NCBI RefSeq assembly: GCF_030410135.1
Contig: NZ_JAUGQQ010000001.1
Span: 496,001-560,000, forward strand
Length of the DNA: 64,000 bases
Direction of reading: 5' to 3'
DNA from: Aequorivita aurantiaca
GTDB lineage: Bacteria; Bacteroidota; Bacteroidia; Flavobacteriales; Flavobacteriaceae
A program made the translations under genes and the position numbers. Position 1 is the first letter of the stretch; each line of letters opens with the position of its first letter. Positions 27,276 to 36,068 of the stretch are shown piece after piece. Below the pieces are notes generated by a model, which did no database searches, was not told the origin of the DNA, and saw only the letters and a program-made list of their open reading frames with translations.

Positions 27276-28375
27276 ATCAATTGAAATAACTTCCCCGGCA
27301 ACGGGCGAATAACGCCTTTCAATTCCATATTCATCAATACACTCGCAGTTTTAAATGCGGGGAGGTTGCATTCCAAAGCAATGATGTCCAGGAGTTCTTT
27401 TTCCCTTTCTTTTAAAAAATGGAAGATCACTTTTTCTTCCTCATCCAATTCAACGAATAGCTGGGTTTGTTTTGGTTTTTGTGCTGTTTTCAATTCCCAG
27501 CCCAACATATAAATTATATCGGCGGCGCTCGTCAATAACTGTGCTTTTTGTTGTTTTATCAAATTATTGCAGCCACGACTTTGACTGTCCGTTGCTCTTC
27601 CCGGAACAGCAAAAACTTCGCGATTGTATGAATTTGCAATATCGGCCGTAACCAAACTTCCGCCTTTTTCGGCAGATTCAATTACAATGGTTGCTTCGGA
27701 AAGACCCGCTATAATTCTATTTCTTTTCAGAAAATTATTTCTGTCAAAGGTATCGGTGCTCCAAAATTCAGTAATAAATCCACCATTTTCCTCTATTTTC
27801 TGAACATACTTTTTGTGATCCTTTGGATATACTTGATTTAGCCCGTGGGCCAAGCAAGCGATATTCTGCAAATTGTTGGCGATTGCGGCTTTATGTGCGC
27901 AAATATCTACCCCGTATGCCAACCCAGAAATAATAACAGGATTTAATGGCGCGAGTTCTTCAATGAGGTTTTCGCAGAATGCATTTCCATAACTGGTAAT
28001 TTTTCGAGTTCCCACAATACTTATCATTTTCTTCCCCGCCAGATCTATATTTCCGCGATGGAAAAATAGAATGGGGCCATCTAAACAATGTTTTAATCTT
28101 TCCGGATAAGTCATGTCTTTAAAATAGCTGAATTCAATGTTATTGTCTTCAATAAATTTGAGCTCATTATCTGCATCTTCCAATTGTTTATTGAGATTGA
28201 TGTCCTTTAGGCGCAAAAGTCCAATTCCATCAATCTTTGCGAGATTGCTTTTTTTCTCGGCAAAAACGGCCTCTGCGGAACCCATTTTCCGAAGCAATTT
28301 TTTCGCAGAAATATCCCCTAAATTTGGAATTCGCTGCAAGGCCAGCGTGTAACGCAGTTCATTTTTTGAAAGCAT
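27272..28375 (-). CDS. dprA: DNA-processing protein DprA
   Basis: 367 residues from ATG 28375 (a start at 28420 adds an implausible leader). DprA binds incoming single-stranded DNA and loads RecA during natural transformation. Helix-hairpin-helix region at the N-terminus (LGDISAKKLL), Rossmann domain with SIVGTRKITSYG and SGLAYGVDICAHKAA, KGGSLVTADIANSYNREVFAVPG, and a winged-helix DprA_WH at about 310-367. The host may be naturally competent, though dprA is widely kept without it. Stop overlaps trpS stop. Confidence 0.95.
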   Translation of the reverse strand: MLSKNELRYTLALQRIPNLGDISAKKLLRKMGSAEAVFAEKKSNLAKIDGIGLLRLKDINLNKQLEDADNELKFIEDNNIEFSYFKDMTYPERLKHCLDGPILFFHRGNIDLAGKKMISIVGTRKITSYGNAFCENLIEELAPLNPVIISGLAYGVDICAHKAAIANNLQNIACLAHGLNQVYPKDHKKYVQKIEENGGFITEFWSTDTFDRNNFLKRNRIIAGLSEATIVIESAEKGGSLVTADIANSYNREVFAVPGRATDSQSRGCNNLIKQQKAQLLTSAADIIYMLGWELKTAQKPKQTQLFVELDEEEKVIFHFLKEREKELLDIIALECNLPAFKTASVLMNMELKGVIRPLPGKLFQLI

Positions 28376-28453
28376 ACCATTGAATTTTTTTAGGTGGGGA
28401 GGAAATCTAAAAATACACATTTTTGCGTTGTTAATAAATTACCAAAACAAAAA

Positions 28454-28483
28454 TTGGATTGCCTCCAAAAAAGGCTAATTTTG
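28454..28483 (+). promoter_or_regulatory. Consensus promoter, TTG-N19-TAATTTTG
   Basis: TTG at 28454-28456 and TAATTTTG at 28476-28483 with a 19-base spacer: a perfect Bacteroidota promoter. The start codon of the next gene follows six bases after the box, so transcription should begin at or next to the ATG. Confidence 0.75.
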
Positions 28484-28488
28484 TTAAT

Positions 28489-29427
28489 ATGCAACTTACA
28501 ACCTACATAGCAGATCTTCTTTATCGATACGAATGTGTGATTATTCCCGGTTTCGGCGCTTTTTTGACGCGGTACAAATCTGCACATATTGACGATGTTT
28601 CAAATACGTTTCATCCGCCTTCAAAAATTGTTTCATTCAACAAACAATTGCAGGCCAATGATGGATTGTTTGCCAATTATGTAGCTTCGGTTGAAAAGTG
28701 CAGTTACGAAACCGCTTTGCAAAAAATTCGGATTTTTACAGCCGAAATTTCGAAAGAGCTGACTGAAGGAAAAACTATTTCCTTCAAAAATATTGGACAA
28801 TTTTCCTTGAATGCTGAGAAATCCATTCAGTTTGAACCTTTGCAGCAGCAGAATTATAGCACTTCAGCTTTTGGTCTTTCTTCGTTTGTTTCGCCAAAAA
28901 TAAGCCGTGAAGTTTACCAAGAAAGTATTGATACTTCGGAAGAAAAGGCTCCAATAATTTTCAGGCCCGAAAGAAAAGAAGCGAGGCCTTATTTAAAATA
29001 TGCCGCGGTGGCCGTAATTGCTATTTCCGCAATAGGTTTCGGAAGTTTGAAGCTTTATGAAAACCAAGTTCAAAAATTCAATTATGCGGAAAGACAGAAG
29101 GCAAATTCTTTAGTAGAAAACCAAATTCAGGAAGCAACTTTTGTTATTGAAAATCCGTTGCCGGTACTAAATCTGCAACTTCCCAAACATATGGGTATGT
29201 ACCATATAGTGGCCGGGGCGTATCGGGAGGAAGAGAATGCAAATAAAAAAATTGAACAGCTGCGTGAAAAGGGATATTCTCCATATAAAATGGATGCCAC
29301 CCGTTATGGGCTGCATCAGGTTTTGTATGCAAGTTTCGAGGACCGTTTGGAAGCGTTGGCAAAACTTCGCCAAATTAAACATTCAGAAAATGGCGATGCC
29401 TGGCTTTTGGTTCAAAAAATACAGTAG
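28489..29427 (+). CDS. HU-CCDC81/SPOR domain membrane protein
   Basis: 312 residues from ATG 28489. N-terminal tandem HU-like CCDC81 domains (about 1-130; TYIADLLYRYECVIIPGFGAFLT, then EGKTISFKNIGQFSLN), a membrane helix (about 176-195, AAVAVIAISAIGFGSLKLY), a short linker and a C-terminal SPOR domain (about 235-312; MYHIVAGAYREEENANKKIEQLREKG is where it begins). SPOR domains bind denuded septal peptidoglycan, and HU-CCDC81 is thought to mediate filament or chromosome-membrane contacts, so the protein may link cytoplasmic structure to the division site. An upstream ATG-less extension from 28459 falls inside the promoter. Confidence 0.88.
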   Translation: MQLTTYIADLLYRYECVIIPGFGAFLTRYKSAHIDDVSNTFHPPSKIVSFNKQLQANDGLFANYVASVEKCSYETALQKIRIFTAEISKELTEGKTISFKNIGQFSLNAEKSIQFEPLQQQNYSTSAFGLSSFVSPKISREVYQESIDTSEEKAPIIFRPERKEARPYLKYAAVAVIAISAIGFGSLKLYENQVQKFNYAERQKANSLVENQIQEATFVIENPLPVLNLQLPKHMGMYHIVAGAYREEENANKKIEQLREKGYSPYKMDATRYGLHQVLYASFEDRLEALAKLRQIKHSENGDAWLLVQKIQ

Positions 29428-29491
29428 TTTTTTCATCCCTTAAACCAGTTTTTCTTTCCTCATTTTCTCTTCTCTTTTTTCCGAACTTAGG

Positions 29492-29499
29492 TATCTTTG
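29492..29499 (+). promoter_or_regulatory. -7 box TATCTTTG
   Basis: Full match to TAnnTTTG, 15 bases before the ATG of the thioesterase gene. The TTG at 29497, which could be read as a start, is its last three bases. Confidence 0.65.
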
Positions 29500-29514
29500 C
29501 GAAAAAATTTTCAG

Positions 29515-30024
29515 ATGCACGCGAAAACTCCAAAGGATTCACATACGATTTATACAGACATGGTGCTTCCCAGCGAAACCAACCCCATCGGGAATATGTT
29601 CGGAGGTGAACTTTTGGCCCGAATGGACCGAGCTGCCAGCATAGCCGCGCGTCGCCACAGTCGTAGAATAGTTGTTACTGCCTCGGTTAACCACGTGGCT
29701 TTCAACAAAATGATTCCCTTGGGAAGCGTAGTGACCGTTGAAGCAAAGGTCTCACGGGCGTTTTCGAGTTCTATGGAAGTTTATATGGATGTTTATATTG
29801 AAGATAGGGAGAGCGGGGAGAGAAGCCTTTCAAATGAAGCAATCTATACTTTTGTGGCTGTCGATGAAATGGGCAATCCCGTTAGAGTGCCTGAACTTAT
29901 TCCCGAAACCGAGATTGAGAAGCAACGTTTTGATGCCGCGCTCCGCAGAAAGCAATTGAGTCTTGTGCTTGCCGGAAAAATGAAACCGGGGGATGCGACG
30001 GAATTGAAGGCGCTTTTTCAATAA
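29515..30024 (+). CDS. Acyl-CoA thioesterase, hotdog fold
   Basis: 169 residues from the ATG at 29515. Single hotdog domain of the YciA/ACOT type with the motif NPIGNMFGGELLARMDRAAS (about 23-42) containing the catalytic acidic residue, and VTASVNHVAFNKMIPLG. It hydrolyses medium or long acyl-CoA to free acid and CoA in the cytoplasm, as hexamers in relatives. The C-terminal 30 residues are an extra charged helix. Monocistronic. Confidence 0.92.
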   Translation: MHAKTPKDSHTIYTDMVLPSETNPIGNMFGGELLARMDRAASIAARRHSRRIVVTASVNHVAFNKMIPLGSVVTVEAKVSRAFSSSMEVYMDVYIEDRESGERSLSNEAIYTFVAVDEMGNPVRVPELIPETEIEKQRFDAALRRKQLSLVLAGKMKPGDATELKALFQ

Positions 30025-30232
30025 AATAGCTTTATAATCATCGATTTTGTCGATTTCTATAGGAATTTTGGTTGCGGCCAATCGATTATTTATGGTGAAA
30101 ATTTCCGAGCGACTTTGAGATGAAGGCTAAAATCACTTATAATAGTCTCCCGATAAGTTTTGTGGAATTATAATTTTGATAATTTTCATTGCAACTTCTT
30201 TCATTTAAATCACTGATTTATATGTTAAAAGA

Positions 30233-30257
30233 CAATTATTTCTTCAAATGATAATTG
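30233..30257. promoter_or_regulatory. Inverted repeat CAATTAT-N11-ATAATTG
   Basis: Seven-base arms at 30233-30239 and 30251-30257. The right arm contains the -33 TTG of the subtilase promoter, so a protein bound here would affect RNA polymerase directly. Confidence 0.45.
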
Positions 30258-30284
30258 ATTTTTTGCGGTTATTAAATATATTTG
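30255..30284 (+). promoter_or_regulatory. Consensus promoter, TTG-N19-TATATTTG
   Basis: TTG 30255-30257 and TATATTTG 30277-30284, spacer 19. Predicted start near 30290, leader about 66 bases. Confidence 0.75.
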
Positions 30285-30355
30285 GAATCCTTTCATAAAA
30301 AACAGCTTTGTTTTTTTCAGAAATATATTTTCAACCCTTTCAAAATCTTTAATCG

Positions 30356-33300
30356 ATGAAACAAAAATCTACTTTATCTACATTCCGAAATTTTGTTTTT
30401 GTGACGATGACCTTAGTGTTTTCATTCTCATTTGGACAAAATAATTCTGAAATAAATTTTCAGGGCGAAACTTTCAATATTCCTGAAAATATTGACACAT
30501 TTCAATGGAACCAACTGTCCGAAGCTGCCAAACTGGCCAATGGTTATGTTGCATGGCTTCAGTTTTATGAAACGCCCACCCAGAACGTGCAAGATCTCTT
30601 TAAACAGCAAAAAATAGAATTGTTGGAATATATTCCCCACAAAACATATTTGGCATTCTTTCCAAAAAACACAGACGTAAATTTATTGCGAAACAACGGG
30701 GTACGCAGTATTATAACGGTACCGGCAAATGCAAAAATTGCGGCATCACTTAAATATCCACCTTATGATAATTATGCGATGGATGGAAATAATATTTTGG
30801 TTACCCTTCAATTCCATAAAAATGTTTCGGCAGAATATGTAATCCAGCAGCTGGCTGAAAAGCAGATCGCGGTGAAGCAACAATATAAAGGGTCGAATAT
30901 CATAGATCTTGCCATACCCGATAATTGTTTGGAAGATTTGGCGAGCCAACCGTTTGTTAAATGGGTTGAACTTATTGTGGCTCCATCAACTCCAGACGAC
31001 ACTCGAGGGCGTAGTCTGCATCGCTCAAGCAATTTGGATACGCAGACTTCGGCAGGAAGGAATTATACCGGTTTGAATATTGGGGTAATGTGCCGCGATG
31101 ATGGTATTGTGGGCCCGCATATTGATTTTAAGGGAAGAATTGACAATTCACTTGCCAGCGGTACAGGCCAAACACATGGCGACGGTGTTTCGGGCATTAT
31201 GTCCGGCGCCGGGAATTTGAATCCCTCCAACCGAGGTATGGCTGCAGGTTCCTTGCTTTATGTAGTAAATTATCAACCCAACTTTTTGGATTCGCCAACA
31301 GTTTCGCTAATCAATAGCGGCGATGTACTTATCACGAATTCATCATACAGCAACGGCTGTAATGACGGCTATACCACTATCACCCAAACGGTTGATACAC
31401 AAGTTCACAATATGCCGAATTTGCAACATACTTTTTCCGCCGGTAATTCCAATGGTAATAATTGTGGTTACGGTGCCGGAAGCCAATGGGGAAATATTAC
31501 CGGAGGCCATAAACAGGGCAAGAATGTGATTGCAACGGCAAACGTTTATTTTGACGGTTCCCTAGTAACATCCAGCAGTCGCGGCCCGGCTCATGATGGA
31601 AGGATAAAACCGGACATAGCGGCAAACGGACAAAATCAAATTTCAACTGCTGAAAATAATACCTATCAAAGTTTTGGGGGTACTTCGGGAGCTTCGCCCG
31701 GAATTGCCGGAGTTTCTGCACAGTTATATCAGGCTTATTCCGAAGCAAATGGAAATGTTCTTCCTCCTTCTGCGCTTATAAAGGCAACTTTAATGAATAC
31801 GGCGAACGATGCGGGGAATGTTGGGCCAGACTATAAATTCGGCTGGGGAATCGTGAACGGATTACGCGCCGCGAAACTTATTGAGGACAATCGTTATCTT
31901 TCCAGCACTATTTCCCAAGGGGGATCAAACGACCATTCCATAAATGTACCTGCTGGAACAAAACAGGTTCGATTTATGGTTTATTGGAGTGATAGCCCTG
32001 CTTCCCCAGGCGCCAATCCTGCTTTGGTGAACGACTTGGATCTTTTGGTAACTGACCCATCCAATAATGATTTGGAACCTTATATTTTAGATCATACTCC
32101 CAATCCTGTTACCTTGGATCTTCCCGCTACAAATGGTCCCGACCATTTGAACAATGTTGAACAAGTATTGGTAAACAATCCTGCTTCGGGCAATTATAAT
32201 ATCAATATTTCAGGATTTAATGTTCCGATGGGACCTCAGGAATATTTTGTAGTATATGAAATAATTTCTGACAACATAACTGTAACATATCCAAATGCAG
32301 GCGAAAGCTTCGTGCCCGGTGAAACTGAATCCATTCATTGGGATGCAGTTGCCGTCAATACCACTGGAAACTTTGTTCTTGAATATTCCACCAACAACGG
32401 TAGCTCTTGGAATGCTATTGCTACAGTTCCGAACACAACTACTAATTATGGGTGGACGGTTCCAAATTCAGTAACTGGTGATGCGCTAATTAGAGTTACC
32501 AACGGTTCGTCGCAGGACGTAAGTGATGAAACGTTCTCCATAGCACCTTTGGTTACCAATGTGCAAGTTACACAACTCTGTCCCACGGAGGCCACTTTTT
32601 CGTGGACTGCGGTGAGCGGAGCGGAATCGTATGATTTATATATTTTGGGCGAGAAATATATGGAAGTTGCGGGCACTTCAACTACCAATAATATTACCGT
32701 TACAATTTCGGATCCTTCAGCCCCAATGTGGTATGCTGCAGTTGCAAAAAATGCTGCGGATGATTGGGAGGGAAGAAGGAGCATCGCTGTATATTATGCT
32801 GGCGGATTGCTGAATTGTTCTCTTGCGAATGATTTGTCCATAGAAAGCAACAATGACCCGAGTGATTTCAATCTGGTTTGTAATCCTGGTCCAGCTATTG
32901 TTTCGACCACTATTAGAAACTTTGGAAGTACTACTGAAAGCAATTTCGAAGTAAGCTATCAATTGAACAGTGAACCGGCCGTTGTGGAAACCTTTACGGG
33001 ATCGATAGCTCCCGGCGGACAGGCTGTTTACGATTTTACCGAACCGCTGAATATTATCGCCTCCGGCAATTATACTCTTACGGTTTCAGTCAATCTAACT
33101 GGCGATGAAAATCCAAGTAATGATGAAGACGTTCTAAATTTCTATGCTGCTACTGATGCCGAACCATTGGATTTTGAAGAGCCGTTCGATAGCAACGGAG
33201 TTCCGCCTCCGGGCTGGAATATTCTTAATGCCGATAACCAGGATACTTGGGTAGAAAGAAATGGTATCACCGGTAGTGATGGCGCTTCGACGACAGCCGC

Positions 33301-33958
33301 ATATTTGGACAATTTTTCTTATAATGCTGCTGGCGAAGAAGATGCTTTGGAGACTTTATTTATAGACTTGTCCACTGCTACTTCTGCCGCTTTAGATTTT
33401 GATTTGGCAAAAGCCCAATTTTCCACAAGTTTCTCAGACGCATTCAGAGTTGATATATCAATAGATTGTGGGGCAACTTTTTCACAAATTTATTTCAAGG
33501 ATGGCCTGGACCTTTCAACCGTTTCCGGTTATCAGTCTAGCACTTGGACCCCGACTTCTGCCTCCCATTGGCGAACAGAAACAATTGATTTAGCACCTTA
33601 TTTGGGTGAAAAAGTACAGTTCCGTTTTGTGAACATAAATGGATATGGCAATAGTACTTTCGTAGATAACATCAATGTTAGGGGCTCATTGGGCATTTCC
33701 AAGCAAGATTTTGGGAACATTACAATGTTTCCAAATCCGGCCTCTAGCGAAGTATTCATCAATTTGAATACTGTTCGGAACAATGTATCAATTACATTAT
33801 TCAACAGTTTAGGCCAACGTTTACACGTTATTTCAGAGGCGGAAATGACCGGGAAAACGCAGGCGGTACTGAATGTCTCCAACTACGCATCGGGTATTTA
33901 CTTTGTAAAAATCAAGTCGGGAGAAAATATGGCTACCAAAAAATTGATAGTTAATTAG
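30356..33958 (+). CDS. Secreted subtilisin-like protease with T9SS tail
   Basis: 1200 residues. Signal peptide 1-28 (VFSFSFGQ), a long propeptide-like region to about 215, S8 catalytic domain about 235-515 with Asp248 (CRDDG), His274 (THGDGVSG) and Ser444 (GTSGASP; the usual Met after Ser is Gly), a P-domain-like region, Ig-like beta domains (VTYPNAGESFVPGE onward), an FN3-like part (AEATFSWTAVSGAESYDLYI region), a cleaved-adhesin or MAM-like region (PLDFEEPFDSNGVPPPGWNI), and a sorting domain (MFPNPASSEVFINLN to KKLIVN). Distinct from the subtilase at 9451-12798, with which it shares only the fold. Own promoter. Confidence 0.93.
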   Translation: MKQKSTLSTFRNFVFVTMTLVFSFSFGQNNSEINFQGETFNIPENIDTFQWNQLSEAAKLANGYVAWLQFYETPTQNVQDLFKQQKIELLEYIPHKTYLAFFPKNTDVNLLRNNGVRSIITVPANAKIAASLKYPPYDNYAMDGNNILVTLQFHKNVSAEYVIQQLAEKQIAVKQQYKGSNIIDLAIPDNCLEDLASQPFVKWVELIVAPSTPDDTRGRSLHRSSNLDTQTSAGRNYTGLNIGVMCRDDGIVGPHIDFKGRIDNSLASGTGQTHGDGVSGIMSGAGNLNPSNRGMAAGSLLYVVNYQPNFLDSPTVSLINSGDVLITNSSYSNGCNDGYTTITQTVDTQVHNMPNLQHTFSAGNSNGNNCGYGAGSQWGNITGGHKQGKNVIATANVYFDGSLVTSSSRGPAHDGRIKPDIAANGQNQISTAENNTYQSFGGTSGASPGIAGVSAQLYQAYSEANGNVLPPSALIKATLMNTANDAGNVGPDYKFGWGIVNGLRAAKLIEDNRYLSSTISQGGSNDHSINVPAGTKQVRFMVYWSDSPASPGANPALVNDLDLLVTDPSNNDLEPYILDHTPNPVTLDLPATNGPDHLNNVEQVLVNNPASGNYNINISGFNVPMGPQEYFVVYEIISDNITVTYPNAGESFVPGETESIHWDAVAVNTTGNFVLEYSTNNGSSWNAIATVPNTTTNYGWTVPNSVTGDALIRVTNGSSQDVSDETFSIAPLVTNVQVTQLCPTEATFSWTAVSGAESYDLYILGEKYMEVAGTSTTNNITVTISDPSAPMWYAAVAKNAADDWEGRRSIAVYYAGGLLNCSLANDLSIESNNDPSDFNLVCNPGPAIVSTTIRNFGSTTESNFEVSYQLNSEPAVVETFTGSIAPGGQAVYDFTEPLNIIASGNYTLTVSVNLTGDENPSNDEDVLNFYAATDAEPLDFEEPFDSNGVPPPGWNILNADNQDTWVERNGITGSDGASTTAAYLDNFSYNAAGEEDALETLFIDLSTATSAALDFDLAKAQFSTSFSDAFRVDISIDCGATFSQIYFKDGLDLSTVSGYQSSTWTPTSASHWRTETIDLAPYLGEKVQFRFVNINGYGNSTFVDNINVRGSLGISKQDFGNITMFPNPASSEVFINLNTVRNNVSITLFNSLGQRLHVISEAEMTGKTQAVLNVSNYASGIYFVKIKSGENMATKKLIVN

Positions 33959-33983
33959 TATTCCAAATAAAAATTGAGATAGT

Positions 33984-34010
33984 AAAAGGGAGCCAGTTAG
34001 GCTCCCTTTT
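33984..34010. terminator. Bidirectional terminator
   Basis: AAAAGGGAGCC, loop AGTTA, GGCTCCCTTTT: a strong hairpin between the subtilase gene (plus) and the EnvC-like gene (minus). Confidence 0.9.
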
Positions 34011-34011
34011 T

Positions 34012-35298
34012 TTACATTCTGTAAATCCAATCTGCCGGATTTATTTTTGTTTTGTTTTGATAAATGTAGAACTTCAAAACTGTTTTTCCCTCTGTTGGGC
34101 TTTTTGCCACCAAACCAATAGTTTGTTTGGTTGAAACCTTATCGCCCTTTTTAACCGACACCGAAGCGAGATTACTATAAACCGAAATATAATCCCCGTG
34201 TTGAATAAACACAACCTTATTCGCCCCTTTAATTACTTGAATGGACATAACCTGCCCTTCAAAAATTGAACGTACGGCAGCATTATCGGCAGTGGCGATT
34301 TCCACTCCGCTGCTGTTTGTGGTTACGTTCGGAAATTGTGGGTGCTGATGCGTTCCAAAACTTTTTACTACCATTCCCTTTTCAACCGGCCATGGCAACT
34401 TTCCTTTATTACTCGTGAAACTTGCCGCAAGCGCTTTATCTTCGGCGGTTAATGCAAATTCCTCAGTTTTTGCGGGTTTTGTTACTTCAGTTTTTGTTGA
34501 CGGTGTTGCGGTATTCTCTTTTTTCTTTGCTTCGGCAAGCGCTTTTTCCCGCGCTATTCTGTTTGCTTCCTCAATTGCGGCTTTTATTAGCGCATCAATT
34601 TGTCGGTCAATTTCATCGGCCTGTTTTTGTTTGGTGCGTATTTGAGCGGTGAACTTGCTTTCGTCTTTTTTCAACGTGGCCACTAAATCCTGCTGGTCTT
34701 TGCGCTCTTCGGTCAAACGTTTTTTGGCCAATTCATTTTCGGCAATAAGCTTTTGCTTTGTCTTTTTTTGTTCAATCAAATCTGCATTGAGTTGCTGCAG
34801 TTCCTCCGTTTTCGCTTTGATGCCCTCGCCCTGTTTTTTTCGGAATTTGGCATATTGCTTCATATATTGAACGCGCTTGTATGCCTGTAAAAAATTTTCC
34901 GAAGAAAGCAAAAACATTATTCGGCTTTGTTGGCTCTTGCTTTTGTATGATTTTTGGATCATTGCGGCATAGTCGGCCTTCATTATTTTCAATTCCTCGC
35001 GAAGGGCACTTATCCGGTTAATATTGTCGTTTATATTTCGCGTAAGCAAATTTGCTTGTTGGTTGGTCACCCGAATTAAATTTTCCGAAGCCGAAATACG
35101 TTGATTTAAATCCTGAACTTGCGTTAACACCGATTTTTCCTCCTTTTTCGTTTTGAATAGGAGTGAATTGATCTGCTTTATTTCCTCAAGAATTGCCTGT
35201 CTTTTTTCTTCCAATTCTTTCTGTTTGTCAATTTGGGCGGAAACGGTAGAAACCGCAATCAGACAGAAAAAGAAAAGATATTTGCGAAAATGATTCAT
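34012..35298 (-). CDS. EnvC-like murein hydrolase activator with degenerate LytM domain
   Basis: 428 residues: signal peptide 1-21 (STVSAQ), long coiled coil (about 22-245, Lys/Glu/Gln/Ile heptads), Ala/Lys linker, and a C-terminal M23/LytM domain (about 300-428; GKLPWPVEKGMVVKSFGTH). The zinc ligands of active M23 peptidases are absent: HxxxD is replaced by NSSGVEI and the HxH strand by VLKFYIY. So it probably activates an amidase or other hydrolase at the septum, as EnvC does, rather than cutting peptidoglycan. It is the last gene of a run with DUF4292 and TPR proteins; its ATG directly abuts the DUF4292 stop. Confidence 0.92.
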   Translation of the reverse strand: MNHFRKYLFFFCLIAVSTVSAQIDKQKELEEKRQAILEEIKQINSLLFKTKKEEKSVLTQVQDLNQRISASENLIRVTNQQANLLTRNINDNINRISALREELKIMKADYAAMIQKSYKSKSQQSRIMFLLSSENFLQAYKRVQYMKQYAKFRKKQGEGIKAKTEELQQLNADLIEQKKTKQKLIAENELAKKRLTEERKDQQDLVATLKKDESKFTAQIRTKQKQADEIDRQIDALIKAAIEEANRIAREKALAEAKKKENTATPSTKTEVTKPAKTEEFALTAEDKALAASFTSNKGKLPWPVEKGMVVKSFGTHQHPQFPNVTTNSSGVEIATADNAAVRSIFEGQVMSIQVIKGANKVVFIQHGDYISVYSNLASVSVKKGDKVSTKQTIGLVAKSPTEGKTVLKFYIYQNKTKINPADWIYRM

Positions 35299-36063
35299 TT
35301 AGTTTAGTTGGATTTGATCGTAACCGGCAGGAATTTCAAACGGAAAGCTCACGTCCACATTCAAGTCAATTTTTTTGTAGTTGATTTCAATCTTTGTTTT
35401 TTCGCCTTTTTCCGAAGTATCAATTAATATTGTGGATGGAAAAAACTGTCCTTCCAATTTTTGATAATCACCGTAGCGAATGCTCAGCAATCGGTCATCC
35501 TGCGGCTGTGAAAGCGTTTCGGAAGCAATTTTGAAGTTTTCAGGATTTAAAAAGAGCGAATGTATAAAATTTTGTGCCTGTTGTTTTGGCTGCACTTTAA
35601 ATTTATTCTGAAAAACTCCCGCCGAATATTCCGAAGCATTTAAGGTGAAAATGGATTGGCCCAATAGTAGGCTCTGCGCTTGCTGAAAATTGATGGGCGT
35701 CCCGATCCAGTCGCCGAGCAAGGCAAAATCGCCTTCAAAATAAGTTTTACCAATGGTTTCATAATAGCTAACGCGCGTTGGTGTAATTAGAACTTTGGCA
35801 ATGGTAATTCCCAAAACGGAAGCTTTCACCCAAATATTTTTATCCTTTTCCATCCGTAGGCTGACGGTGACGCTCTGCAGTTTTGCATCGGTTTCATAAA
35901 CGAGTTGCACGCGACCGGCCAGCGTTTTAAACTCCGGCGCGGCCGCTTTATGGGCGGCAATCACTTCTTTTGCGGAAACATCTTCAACATTTGAAATATT
36001 TTTCGTGCCGCCGCAGGAAGTTAGTACAATTAAAAGTAGAATATATACCGATTTAAATTTCAT
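35299..36063 (-). CDS. DUF4292 lipoprotein
   Basis: 254 residues from ATG 36063; a TTG nine bases upstream overlaps the TPR gene stop and is a possible alternative. Lipoprotein signal MKFKSVYILLLIVLTSC with Cys17. The mature part is beta-rich and matches DUF4292, a Bacteroidota family related in fold to LolA/LolB-type lipoprotein carriers; function is not established. Between a TPR protein and the EnvC-like protein in one operon, so an envelope role is likely. Confidence 0.88.
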   Translation of the reverse strand: MKFKSVYILLLIVLTSCGGTKNISNVEDVSAKEVIAAHKAAAPEFKTLAGRVQLVYETDAKLQSVTVSLRMEKDKNIWVKASVLGITIAKVLITPTRVSYYETIGKTYFEGDFALLGDWIGTPINFQQAQSLLLGQSIFTLNASEYSAGVFQNKFKVQPKQQAQNFIHSLFLNPENFKIASETLSQPQDDRLLSIRYGDYQKLEGQFFPSTILIDTSEKGEKTKIEINYKKIDLNVDVSFPFEIPAGYDQIQLN

Positions 36064-36068
36064 AGTTT

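Larger units (their letters stand above)
30025..30355. other. 331-base regulatory region before the second subtilase
   Basis: No gene. It holds the promoter described at 30255-30284 and the inverted repeat at 30233-30257; the rest is AT-rich with no further structure I can support and no clear terminator for the thioesterase gene. Confidence 0.5.

Noticed and set aside
29497-29499. TTG as thioesterase start
   Set aside because: Last three bases of the TATCTTTG box.
34415-34652. Ala/Ser/Phe-rich ORFs opposite the EnvC coiled coil
   Set aside because: Typical antisense shadow of coiled-coil coding DNA.
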